DNA of 64,000 nt, taken from contig NZ_JAIXZS010000071.1 of NCBI RefSeq assembly GCF_027489515.1, positions 1 through 64,000 on the forward strand, given 5' to 3'. Position numbers and translations under genes: made by a program. The DNA comes from Novosphingobium sp. GTDB lineage: Bacteria > Pseudomonadota > Alphaproteobacteria > Sphingomonadales > Sphingomonadaceae. The notes below the pieces were generated by a model. It did no database searches. It saw only the letters and a program-made list of their open reading frames with translations, and was not told the origin of the DNA. Positions 27,971 to 36,961 of this stretch are shown one piece after another (the first letter of the stretch is position 1; each line of letters starts with the position of its first letter).

Positions 27971-28861
27971 TCAGCCGATGCGGCGGAAGGTGTTGGTTTC
28001 CAGCTTGGGCATGTTGCTGCCGGCCCAGATGATCGTCTCGGTCATCGACTTGCGGTCGCGCGAAACGGTGTAAACCCGGGTGGAAACCGGCGCACCGTCC
28101 TTGCCGAGCGTCATCACCAAGGTGCCCGGTGCGGGCTGGCGGAGCGAGCCGCTATCGATGAAGGCCATGTTGCCGGTAACCGGCACCGGCGCCGCATCGA
28201 GCGCGGCGGTGGATTCGGCGTGAAGGGTCGCGCCGTCCAGGTTCACGATCTGCACCTCGGTGGTCCAGCGCTGGTCCGGCGCAACGGCGAAGCTGATGGT
28301 CACGCTTTTCGGACGTTCCCCCTCCGGCACCCCCGCGACATCGAGCGCCCAGCGGCCGACCAGCGGGGATGCCAACGCGGCCCCGGCGGCGGCTTGAGCG
28401 GCTTGCGGCCGGGCGGCGTTGAAGGGCGCGTCGGCCGCCATGAACAGCGCGCCTGCCGCGATGAGTGGCATGGTGATCAACATGGCAATCTTTCCTTTCG
28501 GTCCTGACAGCCCGCGAAGTGCGGGCCGGACCGATCCCTCCGCTGCGGGGGATGTCATTGCCAGATCAGGATTTCTGTCCCAGATTTTCTGGGCACCGAG
28601 CTGCCGGGCGAGTTCACGGCTGCTCCCCACGCCGGTCTTGCGGCGGGCATCGCGCAGCCGCTCGTTGATCGAGGCTTCGGTCCAGCCGAGCTGCGCGGCG
28701 ATCGACTTGATCGTGTGCCCTTCCGCCAGCAGGCGCAGCACCTCGAGTTCGCGCGGGGTCAAATGGCGTGCAGGCGCGGGAATCGCGTCTGATGCCTCGG
28801 CCACCGCCCCGACCACAGCCTCGCCGCGGCCTGTATCAATCCTGCGATCCATTGTCGGCAT
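27971..28861 (-). CDS. LuxR-type HTH protein with TM segment and C-terminal sensor-like domain
   Basis: 296 residues. Residues about 33-95 are a LuxR/GerE helix-turn-helix (LTPRELEVLRLLAEGHTIKSIAAQLGWTE). One hydrophobic helix follows (about 125-145, IAMLITMPLIAAGALFMAA). The C-terminal 150 residues form a beta-rich domain ending in TETIIWAGSNMPKLETNTF, a pattern seen in sphingomonad proteins. This arrangement suggests a membrane-bound regulator with a periplasmic domain, or a regulator of its own. Start may be at 28861 or 28852. Target genes are unknown. Confidence 0.65.
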   Translation of the reverse strand: MPTMDRRIDTGRGEAVVGAVAEASDAIPAPARHLTPRELEVLRLLAEGHTIKSIAAQLGWTEASINERLRDARRKTGVGSSRELARQLGAQKIWDRNPDLAMTSPAAEGSVRPALRGLSGPKGKIAMLITMPLIAAGALFMAADAPFNAARPQAAQAAAGAALASPLVGRWALDVAGVPEGERPKSVTISFAVAPDQRWTTEVQIVNLDGATLHAESTAALDAAPVPVTGNMAFIDSGSLRQPAPGTLVMTLGKDGAPVSTRVYTVSRDRKSMTETIIWAGSNMPKLETNTFRRIG

Positions 28862-28917
28862 GGCGCAGGCTCACCACAAGCCCGGCCGCCGGTCCATCCC
28901 AATTTTCTTGGGAGTGC

Positions 28918-30099
28918 CTAGAGGATCAGGATGTCGCTTGCGGCGAGGTTGGGATGAAGGTCCGTCCCGATCTGGGCAATGGCCACCCCGGCCTTGCCGC
29001 CCACGCCATCGGCGTCGAAGAACAGTATGCCTGTTGTGCTGTTGTAGATGAGGTGATCGTTGGCATCGCGGGCCGATGTAGCGGTAGCGCTGGTTGACCG
29101 GATGAAATTGCTGGGGTCGAGCCCGTTCGTGCCGAGCCGGTCCAGGCCAGTAAAAACCTCGCTCGAAAGCACGATCTTGTCCCTGCCGCGGACGAAATCA
29201 GTGATCACGTCCGCATTGCCGCTGACCGGTGCCGCGTCGAACACGAAGAGGTCCTTGCCGCCGCCGCCGGTCAGCACGTCATTGCCAGTGCCGCCGGACA
29301 GCGTGTCTGCCCGCAAGCCTCCGACCAGCGTGTCGCCGCCGCCGCCGCCGCTGAGTCCGGCGCCCACTCTGCCCGCCGTCAGCTGGTCCGCCAGATCGCT
29401 GCCTTGCACATTCTCGATGCTGACCAGCCTGTCGCCGTTGGCCTGCAAGGCAACGCCGAGGTTGATCGTCTGCCCGGTCGAAGCCGTCGCGTAGGATGCG
29501 GTATCGCTGCCGATGCCGCCATTGATGATGTCGGCCCCGTTGCCGCCCTCGAGCGCGTCATCCCCGGCTCCGCCCACCAGGGTATCGATGCCGTCACCGC
29601 CGAAGAGCAGGTCGTTCCCGCCGTTGCCGAACATCTTGTCGGCCCCGGCGAGGCCGAAGGCGAGATCGCTGCCTTCGCTGAGATCGAATCGGTCATTGCC
29701 CTTGAACATGTCCGCGATGAGCGCGAGGTCATCGGCCTTGCTGGCAGAAGCAACTGCCTTGGCAATGTCCACCGTGCCAACCGAGATCCCGGTGATCAGG
29801 ACATTGAGCGATTGCCCTTCAAGTCCGTCGCTCAACGCGCCGTCCGTCAGTGCTATGCCTGTCACCCTGCCGGAAACCGGAATGCCGTTGATGAACGAGA
29901 AGTTCTTTCCACCGAAAGCAACCAGCTGCGTGGTGTCGGTCGTGAACTGATAAGCGGCGACATCCTGGAAGACATTGCCGAGCAAAGCAAAGTTCACGTT
30001 GTCGAGAAAGCTGAAGTGTTCTGCGATTTCTCCCAGCACGCTCAGATCGAGCATGGACGTCATGTCGAAGGTATCCAGTGCAGCGACTTTCGCCATCAT
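28918..30099 (-). CDS. RTX-type calcium-binding protein
   Basis: 393 residues. Glycine- and aspartate-rich nonapeptide repeats (GGxGxDxLx type: GNGGNDLLFGGDGIDTLVGG and similar) occur in two blocks, about 180-235 and 285-325. The C-terminal part VITDFVRGRDKIVLSS to the final ASDILIL is the usual RTX secretion end. There is no N-terminal signal peptide, so export through a type I system is expected; no such system is in the window. The N-terminal 170 residues have no recognised enzyme domain. Start at 30099, or three bases later. Confidence 0.8.
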   Translation of the reverse strand: MMAKVAALDTFDMTSMLDLSVLGEIAEHFSFLDNVNFALLGNVFQDVAAYQFTTDTTQLVAFGGKNFSFINGIPVSGRVTGIALTDGALSDGLEGQSLNVLITGISVGTVDIAKAVASASKADDLALIADMFKGNDRFDLSEGSDLAFGLAGADKMFGNGGNDLLFGGDGIDTLVGGAGDDALEGGNGADIINGGIGSDTASYATASTGQTINLGVALQANGDRLVSIENVQGSDLADQLTAGRVGAGLSGGGGGDTLVGGLRADTLSGGTGNDVLTGGGGKDLFVFDAAPVSGNADVITDFVRGRDKIVLSSEVFTGLDRLGTNGLDPSNFIRSTSATATSARDANDHLIYNSTTGILFFDADGVGGKAGVAIAQIGTDLHPNLAASDILIL

Positions 30100-30278
30100 C
30101 AGGTTCCATTCTCGCGGTGGATGGGATGCTTCGTCCGGCCTAGCACCCCGCCGTGTAGCGTGGCAATCGCGCAGCCGCCGGCGTCTTTTTCCTGCACAAA
30201 ATGAAATGAACCACACCGACCTTGCCGGTTGTCTTGAAGGCCTTGCCGGTCCAGTTCAATGCCGCCCGTACCCGGATC

Positions 30279-32639
30279 ATGAGTTCTGCCACCAAGGCCA
30301 TGCGCTGCTTCCATCTGCATCCGTTCCGCGCCTGCGCGCTGGCGTCCCTGCTTGCGTTCGCGGCCTCGGCGCAGGTCGAGGCGCAGGAGGGCGCCGCCGT
30401 TCCGATTCTGGTCACTGCGCCCGGCGCTGGCCTCGACAGCGATGATGCCCTTGGCCTTTCGCGCGGCGATCTGGCCCGCAGCGGCCGGCCTGACCTGCTC
30501 GGCGCGCTCACCCGCCAGTTGCCGGGCGTCACCCTGCAGGACGCGCAGGGCAATCCGTGGCAGCCGGCGCTGGTCTATCGCGGGCAGACCGCCTCGGGCG
30601 CGCAGGGGCAGGCGCAAGGGCTGGCGGCCTATCTCGATGGCGCCAGGTTCAATCTCCCCTTCGGCGATACGGTGTCGTTCGATCTTGTGCCCGATGCGGC
30701 GCTGCGTGACGTTGAACTGGTCGATTCGAGCCCGGTCTATGGCCTCAATGCGCTGGGGGGCGCGCTCGTCCTCGAAACCGCAACAGGGCGGACCGATCCG
30801 GGCGTGACCGCAAGTGCTGCGCTCGGTGCCTATGGCGCGCATGACGTGAGCCTCGCCGCAGGCGGTGCGGCGGGCCGGGTCAGCGCGTTCGCCGCCGTGC
30901 AGTTCCGCGGTGAGGGCGGTTGGCGTGATTACAGCACCTCGCGCCTCGCCAGCGGCTACGCCGACGTCGGCTACGATGGCGTCGCCGCAGGGCTTCACGC
31001 CAAGCTAATCGCGGCGAGCACGGGGCTCAGCGGCAATGGCGCTGCGCCCGGAGAACTGCTCGCGGTGCGGCGCGCTGCGGTCTTCACCCACCCCGACCGC
31101 ACCGAAAACCGCTTCGCACGCGTCAGCCTCCATCCATGGGCCGATCTCGCCCCGACGACGCGGCTGCAGGCGGCCTTCTATCTGCAGTGGCAGCGCAGCC
31201 GCGCGCTCAACGGCGATGCCGCCGATATCGAGCCCTGCGAAGACGAGCCCGGCCTGCTCTGCCTTGAATCCGAAGATGATGGCGAGGAGGAATCCGAAGT
31301 CCTGACCGACCGGCTGGGCCGTCCGATCCGCGCGCTGGCGGGCGATCCTGTCTACGCCGTGTTCAATCGCGGCCTCCTGCATTCCCGCGCCTTGGGCATG
31401 CTGGCCCAGATCACCGACCGGCGGGCCCTGCTGGGCGGCACCAACGTGCTCACGCTGGGCACCAGCCTGGATTATGGGCGCAGCGCGTTCGCGGCCTCGA
31501 CCGTTCTCGGCACGCTGGACCGGACGCGCGGTGTGCAGGTCGCTGGCCCGGTGATCGCGCAAGAGGACAACGCGATCGCGCCGGTTTCGGTCGTCGCGCG
31601 CAATCTCTATGCCGGGTTTTTCGCGGCGGAGACCCTCCCACTCGGACCGAGCCTGCACCTCGAGGCCGGGCTGCGCTACAATTATGCTGCGATCCGGCTC
31701 GACGACCGCCTCGGCAGCGCGCTCGACGGGCGGCACAGCTTCACCCGGCTGAATCCCGGCATCGAGCTGGATTGGGATCTGGCGCCCGCTCTTTCGCTGC
31801 GCGCCGGCTATGCCGAGACCAACCGCGCACCGACCCCGGCGGAGCTCTCCTGCGCTGATCCCGAAGCGCCGTGCAGCCTCGCCAACTTTTTCGTCGCCGA
31901 TCCGCCGCTGCGACAAGTCGTGGCGCGGACATGGGAGCTGGGCGGCTCCGGCAAGGCGGCTGTAGGCGGCTGGCGCCTGTCATGGCTCGCCTCAATCTAC
32001 CGCGCCGGCAGCCGCGATGAGATCCGCCGCGTCGCTTCGGGTGTGCGCGGCCGCGCCTACTTCCAGAACTTGGGCAATGCGCGGCGCCAGGGCATCGAAC
32101 TCTCGCTGGTCGCCGAGCACGGCGGTTTCCGCGTGGGCGCGACATATGCCCTCACCGATGCCACCAATCGCTCGCTGGTGCGGATCGCCAGCCCCGGCAA
32201 TCCGGATGCGGAAGCGGACGGGGCAATCACGGTCAGGCCAGGCAACCGCCTGCCCGGCGTGCCGCGCCACAGCGCCAATCTCAATCTGGACTATACCGGG
32301 AAGATGGGGGGCGGAAAGGCGGGTGCGTGGCGGCGCATCAGCTTCGGCGGCACTGTCTCAGCACGGTCGGGGCAGGTGCTGCTGGGCGATGAAGCCAATC
32401 GCGCCCCGCTGGTGCCGGGCTACGTGCTGGTTGATTTGCGCGCCGGGATCGAACTGCTGCCGGGCGCCATGCTGTTCGGCGAAGTGCGCAACCTGTTTGA
32501 CCGCGCGCATGCCACGTTCGGCACGTTTGGCGAGATCGGCGAAGTACCACTCGCCGAAGCGCCGGGCGCATCCTCGCCGCGCTTCCTCGGCCCCGGTGCG
32601 CCGCGGCGCTGGACGATCGGGATTCGGCACGGGTTCTGA
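30279..32639 (+). CDS. TonB-dependent receptor
   Basis: 786 residues, outer-membrane beta-barrel with plug. A signal peptide ends near AQVEAQE. The plug domain (about 30-170) has LLGALTRQLPGVTLQDAQG and the GLNALGGALVLET segment. The barrel ends with an aromatic residue (IGIRHGF), as needed for Bam insertion. An acidic, Cys-containing loop (CEDEPGLLCLESEDDGEEE) lies near residue 320. The ligand is unknown; no siderophore or vitamin genes flank it. The start is uncertain (30279 or 30300), as neither has a good ribosome binding site. Confidence 0.85.
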   Translation: MSSATKAMRCFHLHPFRACALASLLAFAASAQVEAQEGAAVPILVTAPGAGLDSDDALGLSRGDLARSGRPDLLGALTRQLPGVTLQDAQGNPWQPALVYRGQTASGAQGQAQGLAAYLDGARFNLPFGDTVSFDLVPDAALRDVELVDSSPVYGLNALGGALVLETATGRTDPGVTASAALGAYGAHDVSLAAGGAAGRVSAFAAVQFRGEGGWRDYSTSRLASGYADVGYDGVAAGLHAKLIAASTGLSGNGAAPGELLAVRRAAVFTHPDRTENRFARVSLHPWADLAPTTRLQAAFYLQWQRSRALNGDAADIEPCEDEPGLLCLESEDDGEEESEVLTDRLGRPIRALAGDPVYAVFNRGLLHSRALGMLAQITDRRALLGGTNVLTLGTSLDYGRSAFAASTVLGTLDRTRGVQVAGPVIAQEDNAIAPVSVVARNLYAGFFAAETLPLGPSLHLEAGLRYNYAAIRLDDRLGSALDGRHSFTRLNPGIELDWDLAPALSLRAGYAETNRAPTPAELSCADPEAPCSLANFFVADPPLRQVVARTWELGGSGKAAVGGWRLSWLASIYRAGSRDEIRRVASGVRGRAYFQNLGNARRQGIELSLVAEHGGFRVGATYALTDATNRSLVRIASPGNPDAEADGAITVRPGNRLPGVPRHSANLNLDYTGKMGGGKAGAWRRISFGGTVSARSGQVLLGDEANRAPLVPGYVLVDLRAGIELLPGAMLFGEVRNLFDRAHATFGTFGEIGEVPLAEAPGASSPRFLGPGAPRRWTIGIRHGF

Positions 32640-32695
32640 ACGCCGCCGATCATGCGCATTGACCATTGGGGGCCTCGCTGCCAGAGGCGCGCACC

Positions 32696-33424
32696 ATGAC
32701 CGCGCACAAGCCGGGCGATCCGCTCACCATCAACCGACTCTATGGCCGCGCCAAGGGCAAGCCGCTGCGCAGCGGCCAGCAGGCGCTGATCGAAACGCTG
32801 CTGCCGCAGATCGCGGTGCCCGATGAAGGGCCGGTGACGGCGGAGGCGCTGTTCGGCGACGCGCGCCCGCTGCACTTCGAAATCGGCTTCGGCGGCGGCG
32901 AGCATATGGCGGGGCGGGCGGACATGCTGCCCGATCACGGCTTCATCGGCGCGGAACCGTTCCTCAATGGCGTGGCGCAGGCGCTGGTGCATGTCGATGG
33001 CGGGCGCGGGTCTGACGGCACGGCCACGGGCCTGCCACTGCGCAACGTGCGCATTCACCACGGCGATGCGCTCGAAGTGCTGGCGCGCGTGCCCGATCAG
33101 GCGCTCTCGTTCGTCTATCTGCTCCACCCCGATCCCTGGCCCAAGGCGCGCCACGCCAAGCGCCGCATGATGAACGACGGGCCGGTCGACCTCATCGCCC
33201 GCAAGCTGAAGCCGGGCGGCGAGTTTCGCTTCGGCACCGATCATCCGGTCTACCTTCGCCACGCACTGATGATAATGCGCCGCCACACCGACCAGTTCGA
33301 CTGGCTCGCGCAGCAACCCCGCGATTTCCAGACCCGCCCGGGCGGCTGGCCGGAGACCCGCTATGAGGCCAAGGCCCGCGCGCAAGGGCACGAGGTGTGG
33401 TACTTCCGTTTTAGGCGTAAATAG
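32696..33424 (+). CDS. trmB: tRNA (guanine-N7-)-methyltransferase
   Basis: 242 residues. Methylates G46 of tRNA using SAM. Signatures: FEIGFGGGEHMAGRA for SAM binding, the LLHPDPWPKARHAKRRMMN catalytic region and FGTDHPVYLRHAL. The last codons before the stop (CGT TTT AGG CGT AAA TAG) are AT-ending, unlike the GC-ending codons of the rest of the gene, which fits replacement of the gene end by the integrated element that starts here. Confidence 0.93.
   Translation: MTAHKPGDPLTINRLYGRAKGKPLRSGQQALIETLLPQIAVPDEGPVTAEALFGDARPLHFEIGFGGGEHMAGRADMLPDHGFIGAEPFLNGVAQALVHVDGGRGSDGTATGLPLRNVRIHHGDALEVLARVPDQALSFVYLLHPDPWPKARHAKRRMMNDGPVDLIARKLKPGGEFRFGTDHPVYLRHALMIMRRHTDQFDWLAQQPRDFQTRPGGWPETRYEAKARAQGHEVWYFRFRRK
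33400..33424 (+). other. candidate attachment site at the 3' end of trmB
   Basis: The integrase gene starts 130 bases after trmB and no tRNA lies between. The codon choice of trmB changes in its last five codons to AT-ending ones. Tyrosine recombinases often use the end of a conserved gene as target and restore it with element-borne sequence. The second copy would be at the other end of the element, outside the window. Confidence 0.4.
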
Positions 33425-33514
33425 GGGTACAGCGTCGTAGATTATTCGTAGTTTTTACAATATGTTGAATACGACAAGGCAGGTTGCCGCTTCGCGGGTT
33501 TTCCGTTATCGTGC

Positions 33515-33533
33515 TTACACGGTGATTACACGG
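33515..33533 (+). repeat. paired TTACACGG direct repeat upstream of the integrase
   Basis: TTACACGG occurs at 33515-33522 and 33526-33533, separated by three bases and 21 bases before the integrase start codon. An 11-base period on one face of the helix fits a regulator or an integrase arm site. Confidence 0.4.
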
Positions 33534-33553
33534 AAACCCCCTGGAGGCGTGAA

Positions 33554-34801
33554 ATGGCGACAGGTAAAATCACAAAGCGGTCGGTCGATGCCCTTCGCGC
33601 GGCCGGCCTAACAGGCTTCCTGTGGGACGATGATCTGAAGGGCTTTGGCGTTCGCGTCATGTCGACCGGGTTCGCGTCCTATGTTCTGCAATATCGGATG
33701 GGCGGTCGGGAATCGAAGTCGCGCCGTTATACGATCGGGCAGCATGGCTCGCCTTGGACGCCGGTGACGGCACGAACGGAGGCAGAGCGACTAATGCTGC
33801 TCGTCGCTCAAGGCATCGATCCGGTTGCCGCGGATCAGCAACGTCGACGCGAAGCTGTCGATCTGGCTTTCTCCAACTATGCAGATCGTTTCTCAGCCTC
33901 TTGCAAGGGCAAGGGCTGGACGACCTTGGTCACCAGATCGCTCCGGCTGCACGTCACGCCGGTCCTTCGTGACAAACCTTTGCCCAAAATCACGCGCGCC
34001 GACATCGTGAGCATCTTTGACGCCATGCCGGTCGATCAGGCTGCGAATCAGCGCAACGTCTTTGCGGTTATCCGCCGATTGTTCAAATGGGCGGTCAGTC
34101 GCGGTGACATGGAGCGAAGCCCCATGGAGGGCATGGAAACCCCTCCTCCTGTCAAGGCCCGGGACCGTTGGCTGAGTGACGACGAACTTCGGCGCGTTTG
34201 GATACAAGCGCCCAAAACACATCGGTGTTTCGGCCCTATCGTGCGTCTGCTGATCGTAACAGGTCAGCGTCGGGAAGAGGTTTCCAGCCTGCGCTGGGAG
34301 GAACTCAACCGGGACGAGCGCATGTGGAGGCTGCCTGGCGACAGAGCGAAGAATGGCGAGCCGAACAGTGTCCCGCTAAACGATCTGGCGCTCGCCGAAC
34401 TTGATATACAGGCAGGGGGCCGGAAATGGCCACGGAAAGGGCGGGTCTTTGCGACCTCGACCGGTGCGGGCTTCACAGGGTACGCGAAAGGCAAGGCCAA
34501 ACTGGATCGTCTGGTGTCCGAAGACGGAGCCGATCCGCTGCCAGCATGGCGCCTTCACGATCTTCGCCGGACACTGGCAACCGGATTTCAGCGCTTGGGT
34601 GTCCGATTTGAGGTGACGGAGGCCGTGCTCAACCATGTGGGTGGTTCAAGGTCGGGCGTCGCCGGGATTTATCAGCGACATGACTGGAAAAAGGAAAAGC
34701 AGGAGGCATTGCGGGATTGGAACGACCATATCACCGGCCTGCTGGCAGCAACGCCTGACGAATTTGCCGTTGATGAGGACGACTTCAGAGAGGCTGCGTG
34801 A
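33554..34801 (+). CDS. tyrosine recombinase/integrase of the genomic island
   Basis: 415 residues. The N-terminal arm-binding domain of the DUF4102 type (ITKRSVDALRAAGLTGFLWD, 1-95), a SAM-like core-binding domain (105-190) and a C-terminal catalytic domain. Catalytic residues: Arg239 (TGQRREE), His335 and Arg338 (HDLRRT), His361 (LNHVGG) and nucleophile Tyr373 (GIYQRH). A GGAGG ribosome binding site precedes the ATG. It cuts and joins the element at its attachment sites. Intact by all motifs, so the element may still move. Confidence 0.92.
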   Translation: MATGKITKRSVDALRAAGLTGFLWDDDLKGFGVRVMSTGFASYVLQYRMGGRESKSRRYTIGQHGSPWTPVTARTEAERLMLLVAQGIDPVAADQQRRREAVDLAFSNYADRFSASCKGKGWTTLVTRSLRLHVTPVLRDKPLPKITRADIVSIFDAMPVDQAANQRNVFAVIRRLFKWAVSRGDMERSPMEGMETPPPVKARDRWLSDDELRRVWIQAPKTHRCFGPIVRLLIVTGQRREEVSSLRWEELNRDERMWRLPGDRAKNGEPNSVPLNDLALAELDIQAGGRKWPRKGRVFATSTGAGFTGYAKGKAKLDRLVSEDGADPLPAWRLHDLRRTLATGFQRLGVRFEVTEAVLNHVGGSRSGVAGIYQRHDWKKEKQEALRDWNDHITGLLAATPDEFAVDEDDFREAA

Positions 34802-35545
34802 CTGACGATTGATCAAGGTTAGAGGAATGATCCAGACATTGGCCTCCCCTTTGATATTGATCTCAGACGCTTAAGCCGTGCTATTGGTGAACGGTGAGTT
34901 CGAGGCGGCTCTTGCCGTTTGGCGTGCGGCACATTCCGGGCGTCTCCGGAAGACAGTTCGCGCCATCACTCCAGTCGTTCGTCGAGTTTCTTCAGTAGCA
35001 GATCAAAAGCGCTGCCGGCATCAACTGGCCGATCGAACAGATAGCCTTGCCCAAAATGGCAACCCAATGCTCTTAGCTTTGCCTGCTGTTCGGCCGTCTC
35101 GACGCCTTCGGCAACGACCGTCATATTCATGGTTCGCGCAAGATCGAGGATGGCACAGACGATACCTTCGCCCTGCGTAGAGCCGTCCATGGCCTGTACG
35201 AAAGAGCGATCAATCTTGATGGCATCGAAGGGGAGCGACTGAAGATAGCTGAGCGACGAAAAGCCGGTCCCGAAATCGTCAAGACTGGTTTTTACACCCC
35301 AAGACCGGATCTGGGCGATGATCTCGCGCGTGCGAACGGCATCGATGATTGCGACGCCTTCCGTTACCTTAAAGGATTCGGGTTAATGATCTGCGCGAAA
35401 TTCGATCAAACGCGGTAATTTGAGCGATAAATGAAATCGACCGGAGCGCCATCGACGCCATTGTATATGGCGGCGTTGCGATCTCGATGCGAGGAGGCGC
35501 CGCCGATATGATTTCCTGTGAATTTGATTAACCTGTGAACGGCTC
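34802..35545. other. 744-base region without an intact gene after the integrase
   Basis: Apart from the EAL remnant at 34966-35382, nothing is recognised. The stretch 35383-35545 is AT-richer than the flanks and carries several stop codons in all frames. It looks like a decayed junction between the integrase and the defence genes. Confidence 0.5.
34966..35382 (-). pseudogene. C-terminal remnant of an EAL-domain c-di-GMP phosphodiesterase
   Basis: The minus-strand frame reads the second half of an EAL domain: VTEGVAIIDAV, the loop LDDFGTGFSSLSYL, IKIDRSFVQAMDG and TVVAEGVETAEQQ, ending near LLLKKLDERLE. The frame meets a stop codon (TAA at 35383-35385) just upstream of PESFKVTEG, and the part with the EAL signature and the rest of the protein is missing. 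It is therefore a truncated gene with no likely product. The N-terminal part was lost probably when the defence genes were acquired. Confidence 0.8.
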
Positions 35546-36961
35546 TTACATGAAGAAGCGGAACTGATATGTGCCTTTGCCAAGGCCGGGCATTCGCTTG
35601 ATTACCTGGGCCAGAGTCTTCGCATAACTCATGGTGACGGGCAGCGGATCGTAGAGCCCGTCATTGTTCCAGTTCATTTTCGACAGCGCCAAAGCCGCCC
35701 TTGCCGTGTCGTCCCATGTTCCGTGCCCGGCATGCCTCACCAGCCGCAACGGTCGCGGTGTCCCTTTGCCGCCTTGAAAATAGGGGCGGCGCCCAAAACC
35801 ATCGACCGAACCATGCATCCAGAGCAGAGAGTCCTTGCCGCTGAGGCCGAGCAGCGTCCCGCGCTTTACCGGATAGCCATCCGCTTGCGACTTGCTCGGA
35901 TCGGTGCGGTCCTGTTCCCATCGTGCCGCCTGCCAGCCATTGTCCTCGACGATCTGGATGAGGTCGACCGCCTCGATGTGCTTGAGCGCTTCGAAGCAGC
36001 CTTCGATTTCGGCTTCCTTGAACTCTGTCGACTTGTGGATCATCACCCGGGTTGGCGGCCGGCCGCCATGGCGTCGACGATAAAGGTCCAGCGAGCGGGT
36101 GATGACCCGGAACATCTCGGTATGGGAGAGGAAGGGATTCTCCCGCTGCACGTTCACGTCGCCAGTATCATAGGCAATGAATTCTAGGCCGGCGCCATCG
36201 GCATCGAACACCTGGCTGCAACAGGTCACGAAGCGGGCCAGCTCTGACTCGACCGGCCTTAGCGCATAGGAGATGCCGATATAGGCCGTGTCCGGATCCA
36301 CATCTGCCAGTTTCCATGGAACGCCGCCCGCCTTGGCATAGAGGGCAAGGCCGATCCGCCACATCACGCTCGCCCGGCATCGATAGGACAGGGCGCTGTC
36401 TTCGCGCACAATCTGGATCGGCAGTTGCCGCGCCGCAGTGAAAGCCTTGAGCTGGTGGTGCAGATCGAAATCATCAGCGCCATAGAAGCCGGCAGACCAG
36501 CGTTCAGGCAGGTAGACGAACAGAACGTCGAAATCCGCGCGGTTGGCGTCGAGCAGTTGGATCGAGCGAATGAGCCGATCCGCAAGCAGCAGGCCGGGTG
36601 CAGGACAATCCTTCAACTCTCCGTTTAACTGGGCGTCGAGTTCGCGCCGACAGTGGCTTGCGGCCGGCGCGAGGCGAGTCTGGAAGACGCTGTTGAAGCT
36701 GGCCCACTCCGGCAGGTAGTCGGTCCGTTCCTGAGGCCTTGCCGGCTGATTGAGTTCACGCAGAAAATCAAACAGCCGTTGGGACTCTCCGGCCGGAGAA
36801 AGCGTTGCCACGCGGATGGGCGACGGCGTGAACATGCTCGAATAGGGCCCGAATCGGGCCAGTCCCCGAAGTGGATGGATGTCCCGATCGGATGGTCTGT
36901 CCGGATGGAACAAGAGATGCGGCTCGGGCAGCCGGACATGATGCTGCAACTGTCCGATCAT
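35546..36961 (-). CDS. short prokaryotic Argonaute (MID-PIWI), catalytically inactive type
   Basis: 471 residues, the usual size of short Argonautes that lack N and PAZ domains. The MID pocket region ([19 protein letters not shown] followed by AGGVPWKL) matches the guide 5'-phosphate binding site. The PIWI part shows [34 protein letters not shown] and a C-terminal block ending [19 protein letters not shown]. The first catalytic Asp of the DEDX tetrad is Ser231 and the HKST site has no Asp, so it should bind guide and target but not cut. It overlaps the SIR2-APAZ gene by four bases (ATGA). With that partner it forms a SPARSA-type complex: guide-directed recognition of invading nucleic acid activates NAD+ breakdown and cell death or arrest. 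Confidence 0.92.
   Translation of the reverse strand: MIGQLQHHVRLPEPHLLFHPDRPSDRDIHPLRGLARFGPYSSMFTPSPIRVATLSPAGESQRLFDFLRELNQPARPQERTDYLPEWASFNSVFQTRLAPAASHCRRELDAQLNGELKDCPAPGLLLADRLIRSIQLLDANRADFDVLFVYLPERWSAGFYGADDFDLHHQLKAFTAARQLPIQIVREDSALSYRCRASVMWRIGLALYAKAGGVPWKLADVDPDTAYIGISYALRPVESELARFVTCCSQVFDADGAGLEFIAYDTGDVNVQRENPFLSHTEMFRVITRSLDLYRRRHGGRPPTRVMIHKSTEFKEAEIEGCFEALKHIEAVDLIQIVEDNGWQAARWEQDRTDPSKSQADGYPVKRGTLLGLSGKDSLLWMHGSVDGFGRRPYFQGGKGTPRPLRLVRHAGHGTWDDTARAALALSKMNWNNDGLYDPLPVTMSYAKTLAQVIKRMPGLGKGTYQFRFFM

Noticed and set aside
33425..33553. tRNA gene as integration target
   Set aside because: No cloverleaf or CCA end could be found between trmB and the integrase.
34802..35180. 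Plus-strand gene of about 100 residues after the integrase
   Set aside because: Mostly antisense to the EAL remnant and without a recognisable domain or ribosome binding site.
35383..35583. Small minus-strand frame before the EAL remnant
   Set aside because: Basic, low-complexity sequence that overlaps the end of the Argonaute gene; no ribosome binding site or homology pattern.
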